Shown: in pieces, positions 57,390 through 64,000 of the stretch | Layout: every line of letters starts with the position of its first letter | How positions within the stretch are numbered: the first letter of the stretch is position 1 | Assembly: GCF_023374055.1 (NCBI RefSeq) | Contig: NZ_JAMBEP010000001.1 | Coordinates: 1,302,001-1,366,000 of the forward strand | From: Luteimonas galliterrae | GTDB lineage: Bacteria > Pseudomonadota > Gammaproteobacteria > Xanthomonadales > Xanthomonadaceae | DNA: 64,000 bases | Reading direction: 5' to 3' | Translations under genes and position numbers: made by a program | Notes under the pieces: generated by a model | What the model saw: the letters and a program-made list of their open reading frames with translations, nothing else | Databases searched by the model: none | Told to the model about the DNA's origin: nothing

Positions 57390-58915
57390 GCGCGGGCGCC
57401 TTCGGCGATGGCGACAGGGTCGTCCGCGCGCGCATGCGCGGCACGACGCGCCAGCCAGGCGAAGCCGCTCCCGAGCGCCAGCAAGACGAGATCGACGGAT
57501 GCCATCGCCCAGTCGCCGTCCCGCCACGTCCGCGCAAGCGCGGCCTGCGGCGCGACCAGATGCGACAGCAGCGGCAAACCGATCGTCAACGCAGCGGTAA
57601 CGGCGAACAGGTCGCGCCACGGTTTGCCGCGCGCCAGACGCAGCGCCGCCCACAATGCCGCGATCGCCCAGACGATGCAGAACAGCCGCATTTCCCAACT
57701 GGCGCGCGATGCCAGATCCGGCGGCAACAACCGGTTGGCCCATAGCATCGACACCGCCGCCAACGGCATGCCAGCGACGACACCGGCATTGAGCGCGCGC
57801 ACCAGGCCATAACCCGAACGCACGCCTGCAGCGGCGACTTGCTTGGCGCGTTTCTGCACCCACACCTGCATGCCGCAGGCCAGCATCACGCAACCCGACA
57901 GCCCTAGCACGAAGTAGATCCAGCGGAACATGGCGCCGCCGAACTGCACCATGTGCAGGCCGCCAAGGAAGTTGTAGGTGTGATAAGCGGCGCCCGGCGA
58001 CGCTTGTTGGCCCAGCGATGCCCCGGTGACGCCGTCGTAATAAGCCGTGCGCCAGTTCCAGGCCACGTGCCGGCTGTGATCCAGGCCGACGCCGACGATG
58101 GTCGATGCGTCCGCCGGATGCTCGATGCTCACCAACCAAGGCTCGCCGCCGATGCGCTTGCGCGCGTCTTCGATCATCGGCCACAGCGGCGCGCGCGCCG
58201 GCGGCGGCTTGTTCACTTGTTCGCGATGCGGCGACGGCGCGACTTCCTTGTAGAACTGTTCCGCGTCCCAGCGGTAGCCCACCTGCAGGCCGGCCAACAT
58301 GTACGAAGAGACGAAGATCGCCACGCCCGTGTAGGCGATCATCAGATGGAACGGCAATCCGAGCACGCCGGTGAGGTTGTGGCCGTCCAGCCACGCGCGC
58401 TGCCCGCCCGCGCGGAAACGGAACAGGAAGAAATCCTTGAAGATGCGCTTGTGGATGACCACACCGGTGACGATGGCCACCAGCAGCATCATTCCGGCCA
58501 ACCCGACCAGGTACATGCCGATATCGCCGGCATGCAGGTTGTAATGCAGGGTGAAGAAGAACTCGCCGCCGGCCGTGTCCTGCAGCCTCGCGCCGGTCGC
58601 GGCGTCGTAGGCATGCACTTCGTAACGGCCGTCGTCGTGGTAGGCGCCGCCTTTCAATGCCGGGAAACGTTGCGTCGGCAGATAGACGTACCAGGCGTGG
58701 GCGCCAGCCTGTTCCATCTGCAGCGCGTCCAGCACCTGTTCTACCGCCGGCCGTTCCGGCGCTTGCGCGGACATGCCGGGGCGCATCCAACGATCGAGCT
58801 CGGTGTCGAAACAGGCGATGGTGCCGCCGACGAAGATCACGAACAGCATCCAACCGACGATCAACCCGGCCCAGGTATGCAGCCAGGCCATGCTTTGCGA
58901 GAAGCTGTTCTTCAT
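57386..58915 (-). CDS. PepSY-associated membrane protein (iron-uptake linked)
   Basis: This 509-aa inner membrane protein has an N-terminal helix (SMAWLHTWAGLIVGWMLFVIFVGG), a PepSY-like soluble region, a central pair of helices (GMYLVGLAGMMLLVAIVTGVVIHKR) with conserved His residues (HYNLHAG, GHNLTG), a further PepSY-like part and four C-terminal helices. Relatives include ferric reductase-like proteins (FSH1/PiuB) that act on ferri-siderophores in the inner membrane. His pairs could bind haem or iron. Coupled at both ends to DUF3649 and DUF3325 genes. Confidence 0.82.
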   Translation of the reverse strand: MKNSFSQSMAWLHTWAGLIVGWMLFVIFVGGTIACFDTELDRWMRPGMSAQAPERPAVEQVLDALQMEQAGAHAWYVYLPTQRFPALKGGAYHDDGRYEVHAYDAATGARLQDTAGGEFFFTLHYNLHAGDIGMYLVGLAGMMLLVAIVTGVVIHKRIFKDFFLFRFRAGGQRAWLDGHNLTGVLGLPFHLMIAYTGVAIFVSSYMLAGLQVGYRWDAEQFYKEVAPSPHREQVNKPPPARAPLWPMIEDARKRIGGEPWLVSIEHPADASTIVGVGLDHSRHVAWNWRTAYYDGVTGASLGQQASPGAAYHTYNFLGGLHMVQFGGAMFRWIYFVLGLSGCVMLACGMQVWVQKRAKQVAAAGVRSGYGLVRALNAGVVAGMPLAAVSMLWANRLLPPDLASRASWEMRLFCIVWAIAALWAALRLARGKPWRDLFAVTAALTIGLPLLSHLVAPQAALARTWRDGDWAMASVDLVLLALGSGFAWLARRAAHARADDPVAIAEGARA

Positions 58916-59244
58916 GGCCGCATCGCCCAATCGCCGCAGAGCAGCGCGATCGCATACGGGATGCCGCCCGCGAGCAGCAGCACCCACCATGCGCGCCAAC
59001 TGCTGCGCGCGGCGAAGGCGTACATCGCCGCCGCCGTCCACACCGCGAAGCACAGCAGGCTGGCCGTGGTGACCCGGTTGGCGCGCGACATCGGCAGCGC
59101 GAGCGTGAGGAAGGCGGTGCTGCCCCAGGCGACCCAATAACCGGCCAGCAATGCGGCGAGCACGCGCGAGGCGGCCGTCCACGCGGGCACGCCGCGCCGC
59201 TTCGCGCGCACGGATTGAACCGGCAAGGGTCTGGGGATAGCCAT
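58912..59244 (-). CDS. DUF3649 family membrane protein
   Basis: This 110-aa protein has three predicted helices (ASRVLAALLAGYWVAWGSTAFLTLAL; ASLLCFAVWTAAAMYAFAA; WWVLLLAGGIPYAIALL). It matches DUF3649, a small membrane protein linked to iron transport. First gene of the operon; its start is 82 bp from a candidate Fur box at 59326-59344. The stop overlaps the PepSY start by four bases. Confidence 0.8.
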   Translation of the reverse strand: MAIPRPLPVQSVRAKRRGVPAWTAASRVLAALLAGYWVAWGSTAFLTLALPMSRANRVTTASLLCFAVWTAAAMYAFAARSSWRAWWVLLLAGGIPYAIALLCGDWAMRP

Positions 59245-59325
59245 GGAGTCCCGGGTCGAGAAGACGCAGTGCCACGCTGGTGGCGAGTCGGCTGGCGTAA
59301 GACCGCGGGCTGCGGCCATTTTATC

Positions 59326-59344
59326 GAGAGCCATTCTCATTGGC
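59326..59344. promoter_or_regulatory. Candidate Fur box between iron operon and sigma factor gene
   Basis: The minus strand reads GCCAATGAGAATGGCTCTC, matching 12 of 19 positions of the E. coli Fur consensus (GATAATGATAATCATTATC). It lies 82 bp upstream of the DUF3649 start and 91 bp upstream of the sigma factor start. This fits iron repression of the DUF3649/PepSY/DUF3325 operon and possibly of the sigma factor gene. Confidence 0.55.
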
Positions 59345-59434
59345 AAACCGGCGGCGCTCCGGGCTGTGACAAACGCCCCGCTCGCGCGAATCACGCCTGC
59401 AAACGAGCACAATCGGCTCGGCGACCGGCAGACG

Positions 59435-59947
59435 ATGGAACAGACCGCGACCATGGCGATCGACAACCGCGAACAATTCGGCGCTCTGCTGGAAAAGCAT
59501 CGCGGCATCGTGTTCAAGGTCGCCAATACCTATGCGCGCAACGCCGACGACCGCGCCGACCTGGCGCAGGAAATCGCAGCGCAGCTGTGGCGGGCCTATC
59601 CGCGTTACGACCCCGAGCGCGCGTTCTCGACCTGGATGTACCGGATCGCGTTGAACGTGGCGATATCGCAGGTCCGCAGCAGCGTCCAGCGCGGGGCGCA
59701 TTCGGTCCCGCTGGACGAAACCCTGCACGACGTCGCCGACGAGAACGGCGCCGACCACGAAGCGGACCAGCGCGTGCGCGCCCTGCACCGCTTCATTTCG
59801 CAGCTGGACGGCCTCAACCGCGCGCTGATGCTGCTGTACCTGGAGGACCGCAGCTATCGCGAAATGGCCGACATCCTGGGCATCACCGAGACCAACGCCA
59901 CTACCAAGATCAGCCGCCTCAAGCAACGCATCCGCACCGAAATCTAA
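59435..59947 (+). CDS. ECF-type RNA polymerase sigma factor
   Basis: This 170-aa sigma-70 family protein has region 2 (YARNADDRADLAQEIAAQLW and FSTWMYRIALNVAI) and region 4 (LDGLNRALMLLYLEDRSYREMADILGITETNATTKISRLKQR). Such short sigma factors direct RNA polymerase to regulon promoters and are normally inhibited by a cognate membrane protein. The next gene, 12 bp downstream, encodes a four-helix membrane protein, a likely inhibitor. Divergent from the iron operon with a shared candidate Fur box. Confidence 0.86.
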   Translation: MEQTATMAIDNREQFGALLEKHRGIVFKVANTYARNADDRADLAQEIAAQLWRAYPRYDPERAFSTWMYRIALNVAISQVRSSVQRGAHSVPLDETLHDVADENGADHEADQRVRALHRFISQLDGLNRALMLLYLEDRSYREMADILGITETNATTKISRLKQRIRTEI

Positions 59948-59958
59948 CCGGACCCGAC

Positions 59959-60630
59959 ATGGACAACATCATGGAACTCGACGAACTCAAAGCCGCCTGG
60001 CAGACCCTGGATCGCCGGCTGCAACAGCACAACGACATCAACCTGGCGCTGTTCAAGGAACGCAAGCTGGAGAGGGCGCGCAGCAACCTGCGCGGCCTGT
60101 TCTGGGGCCAGCTGCTGCAAGCGCTGCTGGGCGTCGGCCTGATCCTGCTCGGCGTCGCCTGCTGGACCCGCAATACCGACATCGCCGGCCTGCTGGCGAC
60201 CGGCATCATCGTCCATGCCTTCGGCGTGGTCACCGTCGTCGCGGCCTGCATCACCTTGGGACTGATGGGGACGATCGACTACTCCGCACCGGTGCTTAAG
60301 ATCCAGAGGCAGATGGCGCTGCTGCTGCGCTTCTACAACGTCAACGCCAACGTCTGCGGCCTGCCGTGGTGGATCATGTGGGTGCTGGTGGTCGTCGCGT
60401 TCTCAGGATTGGGCGAGGTCCAGTCGCAGGTCGCCACGCCGGTATGGATCTGGATCAGCCTTGCCGTCGGCGTGGCGGGTCTGCTGGCCACGATAGGCTT
60501 CATGTCTTGGCGACGCCGCAAGCCCGCGAACGCATCTTCGGAAGACGAGGCGTGCATGGCGGATGGCGCCGACGGCATCCGGCGCAGCCAGCGGATTCTC
60601 GATGAGATCGCGCGGTTCGAGAAGGAATAA
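59959..60630 (+). CDS. Membrane protein, likely sigma-factor partner
   Basis: The 223-aa product has an N-terminal soluble region (MELDELKAAWQTLDRRLQQHN) and four predicted helices (about 48-66, 73-98, 125-145, 151-172), then a hydrophilic C-terminus. The soluble N-terminal helix is placed as in anti-sigma factors, but the usual HxxxCxxC zinc motif is absent. It starts 12 bp after the sigma factor gene. A role as inhibitor or sensor is inferred only from position. Confidence 0.7.
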   Translation: MDNIMELDELKAAWQTLDRRLQQHNDINLALFKERKLERARSNLRGLFWGQLLQALLGVGLILLGVACWTRNTDIAGLLATGIIVHAFGVVTVVAACITLGLMGTIDYSAPVLKIQRQMALLLRFYNVNANVCGLPWWIMWVLVVVAFSGLGEVQSQVATPVWIWISLAVGVAGLLATIGFMSWRRRKPANASSEDEACMADGADGIRRSQRILDEIARFEKE

Positions 60631-60644
60631 GCGGCCGCAGCTCT

Positions 60645-60670
60645 GTGGGGTCGAGCGAGCTCGGCTTTAC
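60645..60670 (+). repeat. Degenerate single REP unit, GTGG foot
   Basis: GTGG is followed by GTCGAGC, GA and GCTCGGC, ending TTTAC. The hairpin resembles the GTAGAGTCGAGCTTGCTCGACT family at 14329 but with three mismatches. Confidence 0.5.
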
Positions 60671-60709
60671 AAAAAAGAAAGAGCCGGCAATGCCGGCTCT
60701 TTCTTTTTC
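60671..60709. terminator. Rho-independent terminator, bidirectional
   Basis: AAAAAAGAAAGAGCCGGC-AA-TG-CCGGCTCTTTCTTTTT is a strong hairpin with A and T runs on both sides. It lies between the convergent sigma-partner gene and the DUF4019 gene and can serve both. Confidence 0.9.
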
Positions 60710-60726
60710 GACGCTATGCGGCCGGC

Positions 60727-61263
60727 TCAGCGCAGGCTGTAGCCCGACACGCGCCAGACCTTGTCCTCATCCAGCCGGAACGACACCAGCTCGCGCACCG
60801 GCTGCGGCGCCTTGGCGAACTTGGTCGGGAAATTGACGTTGATGTACAGGCCGGCCGGCACCTGCCCGCCTGCATTGAACTGCGAACGGCTGACCACGGC
60901 CTTGCCGCGCGACGCCGGCGCGCCCAGGCGATTGCGGTCGATCGTGACCTGCTTGATGAATTCGTCCTTGGTCACCAGCCGCTTCATCGTGGGCGATGCG
61001 CCTTCCCACACTTCGGCGATGCGATTGGCGTCGACCAGGCCGAGCACCTGGGTCGCGGCCTGCGTGGTGTCCGCGTCCTGCTTGGCCAGCGCAGCGCGCT
61101 GCTGCGGCGTGAGCGTCGGCTGCGCCTGTTGCTGTTGCGCGGGCTGCGCAGGACGCGCTGCCGGAGCGGCCGGACGAGCCGGCTGCGCCTGCGGCTGTTG
61201 CGCTGCGGCGGTGCCGACACAGGCCAGCAGGGATGCGGCCAGGAGGAGCTTGCGATTATTCAT
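60727..61263 (-). CDS. DUF4019 family exported protein
   Basis: The 178-aa product has a signal peptide (about 1-21, TAAA|QQ). A Pro/Ala/Gln-rich linker (about 22-55) precedes a DUF4019 domain (ATQVLGLVDANRIAEVWEGASPTMKRLVTKDEFIKQV, AVVSRSQFNAG, INVNFPTKFAKA, WRVSGYSLR). Function unknown. The low-complexity linker should project the domain away from a membrane or from its signal cleavage site. Monocistronic. Confidence 0.82.
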   Translation of the reverse strand: MNNRKLLLAASLLACVGTAAAQQPQAQPARPAAPAARPAQPAQQQQAQPTLTPQQRAALAKQDADTTQAATQVLGLVDANRIAEVWEGASPTMKRLVTKDEFIKQVTIDRNRLGAPASRGKAVVSRSQFNAGGQVPAGLYINVNFPTKFAKAPQPVRELVSFRLDEDKVWRVSGYSLR

Positions 61264-61466
61264 CTTTGTCTACCTTTTCCGGGGGTCCAAGCACAGGAGC
61301 CGCAGTCTACGACAAAATTCGGCAGTGCCGCGTAGGCTCCGATCCCACTTTCGGCCGAGCGGCGGAACCCGCGGAAAAGGCGATGATCCGGCCGGCCGGC
61401 ATCAAGCCGGCTTGCGCGGCGAACCTTCGGCTGCGACTCTGCGCACCACGCTTCAGGATGGCGCCG

Positions 61467-61688
61467 ATGCCGCAGATCGACTTCACGCTCGACCACGACT
61501 ACGTCGAACTGAACCAGTTATTGAAACTGACCGGGCTCTGCGACAGCGGCGGCGCGGGCAAGGCGCTGGTCGCTAGCGGCGCGGTGCGGGTGGACGGCGC
61601 CGTGGAGCTCCGCAAGACCTGCAAGATACGCGCGGGGCAACGCGTGTCGCTGGACGACGTCGATATCGACGTGCATGGCGCGGCCTGA
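61467..61688 (+). CDS. S4-domain RNA-binding protein (YbcJ-like)
   Basis: This 73-aa protein consists almost entirely of an S4 fold: YVELNQLLKLTGLCDSGGAGKALVASGAVRVDGAVELRKTCKIRAGQRVSLDD. This matches the small YbcJ/RNA-binding S4 proteins that contact rRNA or tRNA. AGGATG precedes the chosen ATG by about 6 bp; an ATG at 61458 is an alternative. It precedes the lemA gene by 68 bp on the same strand. Confidence 0.82.
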   Translation: MPQIDFTLDHDYVELNQLLKLTGLCDSGGAGKALVASGAVRVDGAVELRKTCKIRAGQRVSLDDVDIDVHGAA

Positions 61689-61756
61689 ATACCGAAGCGA
61701 TTGCGTTCGCATTAGCTAGTGGCCGCATCGGCCGGCATGACCAGGGGTAAACCGCG

Positions 61757-62314
61757 ATGACGATGGCGCTGATCTGCATAGGCTTGCTCGCCCTGTTGCT
61801 GGGCTGGGGCGCATGGGTTTTCAACCGGCTCGTGCGGTTGCGCAACCAGGTGAACACCGCCTGGGCCGACATCGACGTGCAGCTCACGCGCCGGCACGAC
61901 CTGGTGCCGGCGCTGGTCGCCGCGGTCAAGGCGTATGCCGGCCACGAAAGCGCAGTGCTGCAGGCGGTCACGCAGTTGCGTGCGCAAGCCGTGGCGCAAA
62001 AGGGCCGGGCACGCCTGGGCGAAGTCGAATCTTCGCTGGAACAGGCGCTCGGCAACCTGCTCGCGCTGAAGGAAGCCTATCCCGACCTGAAGGCCAATGA
62101 GAATTTCGCGCAGTTGCAGCGCGACCTGGTCGATACTGAAGAACAACTGCAATACGCGCGACGCTTCTACAACGGCGCCGTGCGCGACTACCGCGACGGC
62201 ATCCAGCGCGTGCCCGACGTCCTGATCGCTCGAGGCTTCGGCTTCCGCGAGGCCGAGTTCTTCCAGGCCGAAGACGAAAGCCGCGCCGCGGTGCGGGTGG
62301 AGATGGTGCGATGA
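61757..62314 (+). CDS. lemA: LemA family protein
   Basis: This 185-aa protein has an N-terminal signal-anchor helix (ALICIGLLALLLGWGAWVF) followed by the long helical LemA domain (RNQVNTAWADIDVQLTRRHDLVPALV, LEQALGNLLALKEAYPDLKANENFAQLQRDLVDTEEQLQYARRFYN). The family is membrane-tethered with the helical part outside the cytosol. Function poorly known. It overlaps the DUF2207 gene by four bases (ATGA), the usual arrangement of this pair. Confidence 0.9.
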   Translation: MTMALICIGLLALLLGWGAWVFNRLVRLRNQVNTAWADIDVQLTRRHDLVPALVAAVKAYAGHESAVLQAVTQLRAQAVAQKGRARLGEVESSLEQALGNLLALKEAYPDLKANENFAQLQRDLVDTEEQLQYARRFYNGAVRDYRDGIQRVPDVLIARGFGFREAEFFQAEDESRAAVRVEMVR

Positions 62315-64000
62315 GCCGCTTCCTGTTCGCCTTGCTGCTGCTGGTTTCGGCGCCGCTGTTCGCGCAGGAAAGAATCCTGTCCTACGACAGCGAAGTCGAC
62401 ATCCGCGCCGACGGCAGCCTGGACGTCACCGAACGCATCGTGGTGCGCGCCGAAGGCAGCCAGATCCGCCGCGGCATCTACCGCGACTATCCCACGCGCT
62501 ACAAGGACCGCCAGGGCAACCGCGTCGTGGTCGGCTTCGAAGTACTGGAAGTGCTGCGCGACGGCAAGCCCGAACCCTGGTTCACCGAGAACGTGAGCAA
62601 CGGCGTGCGGGTCAATACCGGCAACGACGACTTCCTTCCGGTTCCCGCGGAATACGCCTACACGCTGCGCTACCGCACCACGCGCCAACTGGGCTTCTTT
62701 GCGGACCACGACGAGCTGTACTGGAACGCGATCGGTACCGGCTGGGCGTTCGCCATCGAAAGCGGCAGCGTCGAAGTGCGCCTGCCGCAACCGGTGCCCG
62801 TCGACCGCTTGCGTGCGGAAGGCTACACCGGCGCGCAAGGCGCCAAGGGCAGCGACTACACGGCCGAAACGCCGTCGCCGGGCGTCGCGCGTTGGCGCCT
62901 GGCGCGGCCGCTGTCGCCGCAGGAAGGCTTCACGATCGTGCTGTCGTTCCCCAAAGGCCTCGTGCCGCAGCCGACGCGCATGCAGCGTTTGCTGTGGCTG
63001 CTGAACGACAATCGCGGCGTGTGGGCGGCTTTGGCGGGCCTGCTCGGATTGCTCGTGTTCTGCATCGGCCGCTGGCGCAGCATCGGCCGCGATCCGCGCC
63101 CCGGCACCATCATCGTGCGCTACGAACCGCCGCAAGGCCATTCCCCCGCGGGTCTTCGTTACGTGAAACGCATGGGCTACGACGCGCGTTGCTTCTCGTC
63201 CGACCTGCTGGCCATGGCGGTCGACGGACAACTCAGCATCCACCGCGACAAGGGCTTTCTCAAGGACGACTGGCGATTGCAGCGCCAACGTCGCAACGAC
63301 GGCGCGAGCCTGACCGATCCGCAAACCGCCTTGCTGTCGAAACTGTTCTCCGAACACGGCTCGCTGGAATTGAAGAAAAAGAACGCGACCACCGTCGCCG
63401 GCGCGCAGTCCGCGCACGACAAGGCGCTGAAGGCGCGCTACCAGCCGGGTTTCTTCAAGCTCAACGGCGGCAGTATCGCTATCGCGTTCGCCATCGTGAT
63501 CGCCAGCACGGCATTGGCGTTCGCCATCAGCGGCGGCGCGGGCGTGCTGCTGATCGTCGCCGCGATGGTGCTGATGCTGGCGACCCTTGCCGTGTTTGCG
63601 GTGCTGGTGAAGGCGCCGACGCCGGCGGGACGCGACCTCCTCGACGAGATAGAAGGGCTCAAGCGCTACCTGGGCGTCGCCGAGCGCGACGAGTTGGCCC
63701 GCGTGCCCGGCCCGGACGCGCCGCCCGTGCTCGACGCCAAACGCTACGAAAGCCTGTTGCCGTACGCGGTGGCGCTGGAAGTCGAGGATGCCTGGACCGA
63801 AAAGTTCACGCTGGCGGTCGGCGCTGCAGCCGCGGCTGCAACGACTTCGGCGATCGCCTGGTACCACGGCGGCAGCGCATCCGACCTGGGCAGCCTGGCC
63901 AATGCGGTCGGCAACAGCCTGAGTTCGCAGATCGCTTCGTCTTCGACGCCGCCCGGCAGTTCATCGGGTTCCGGCGGCGGCGGCTCGTCCGGCGGCGGCG
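62311..64000 (+). CDS. DUF2207 family membrane protein, 3' end outside the window
   Basis: The frame runs from the ATG at 62311 to the window end without a stop, giving at least 563 residues. A signal peptide (about 1-18, LFA|QE) is followed by an extracytoplasmic DUF2207 domain (ILSYDSEVDIRADGSLDVTERI, RGIYRDYPTRY), a helix at about 230-250 (ALAGLLGLLVFCIGRW), a cytosolic part, a further helix pair (about 385-430) and a Gly/Ser-rich C-terminus (SSGSGGGGSSGGG). Typical partner of LemA. Function unknown. Confidence 0.87.
   Translation, partial: MSRFLFALLLLVSAPLFAQERILSYDSEVDIRADGSLDVTERIVVRAEGSQIRRGIYRDYPTRYKDRQGNRVVVGFEVLEVLRDGKPEPWFTENVSNGVRVNTGNDDFLPVPAEYAYTLRYRTTRQLGFFADHDELYWNAIGTGWAFAIESGSVEVRLPQPVPVDRLRAEGYTGAQGAKGSDYTAETPSPGVARWRLARPLSPQEGFTIVLSFPKGLVPQPTRMQRLLWLLNDNRGVWAALAGLLGLLVFCIGRWRSIGRDPRPGTIIVRYEPPQGHSPAGLRYVKRMGYDARCFSSDLLAMAVDGQLSIHRDKGFLKDDWRLQRQRRNDGASLTDPQTALLSKLFSEHGSLELKKKNATTVAGAQSAHDKALKARYQPGFFKLNGGSIAIAFAIVIASTALAFAISGGAGVLLIVAAMVLMLATLAVFAVLVKAPTPAGRDLLDEIEGLKRYLGVAERDELARVPGPDAPPVLDAKRYESLLPYAVALEVEDAWTEKFTLAVGAAAAAATTSAIAWYHGGSASDLGSLANAVGNSLSSQIASSSTPPGSSSGSGGGGSSGGG

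Overview
This is a 64 kb stretch of a GC-rich (roughly 65-68%) gammaproteobacterial chromosome. Gene content and repeats point to the Xanthomonadaceae/Lysobacteraceae, most likely Lysobacter or a close relative. The indicators are many GTAG-foot REP palindromes of the kind described in Stenotrophomonas, Lysobacter-type intergenic repeat blocks, exported lipoprotein peptidases, a subclass B3 metallo-beta-lactamase and TonB/TPR-sulfotransferase gene pairs. I see no rRNA, tRNA, CRISPR, prophage or transposase gene. It reads as core chromosome with densely packed genes, many ATGA overlaps, and repeats in most larger gaps.

Layout. 0-8 kb: end of a membrane protein gene, a B3 metallo-beta-lactamase coupled to a NUDIX hydrolase, repeat block A, a dicarboxylate/amino acid symporter with a GNAT, a tandem NTF2-like exported protein and a lipoprotein alkaline phosphatase. 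7-15 kb: hemJ, a methyltransferase, a TfoX-domain protein, a PadR/HAAS-sensor pair, phaZ, repeat block B, an ABC-2 exporter and an exported cyclophilin. 15-30 kb: a TPR-sulfotransferase/TonB-receptor operon, speG, a serine hydrolase, a kgtP-like carrier coupled to an AraC regulator, a small acidic protein, and a minus-strand EamA/Tat metallo-hydrolase/cupin/cyclase run divergent from a LysR regulator, then repeat block C. 30-45 kb: DUF2785 and GFA proteins, a coupled M1-like peptidase/membrane protein/DUF885 lipoprotein operon, another serine hydrolase, small soluble enzymes (VOC, MmcQ, DUF72), and a LytS/LytTR two-component system bracketed by two close paralogues of a Tat-exported aldo/keto reductase. 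45-64 kb: an NTP/NDP-exchanger-like carrier, several transporters and regulators, exported MsrB and MsrA, a DEAD-box RNA helicase, an iron-linked DUF3649/PepSY/DUF3325 operon with a candidate Fur box, an ECF-type sigma factor with a membrane partner, a DUF4019 protein, an S4 protein, LemA and the start of a DUF2207 membrane protein cut by the window end.

The most unusual content is the repeats. At least seven REP stem sequences share a GTAG (or GTRG) foot and mostly occur as inverted doublets. In six places the TAG of that foot is also the stop codon of a gene. Three ~0.8-0.9 kb composite blocks (A, B, C) are bounded by such REPs. Each contains a variable-number 15-bp tandem array and a ~350 bp core with imperfect, internally palindromic terminal inverted repeats, which looks like a non-autonomous mobile element. 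Other points of interest are the aldo/keto reductase-LytS/LytTR cluster with a shared upstream motif, the cyclase with an altered metal motif, and the sulfotransferase/TonB-receptor pair.
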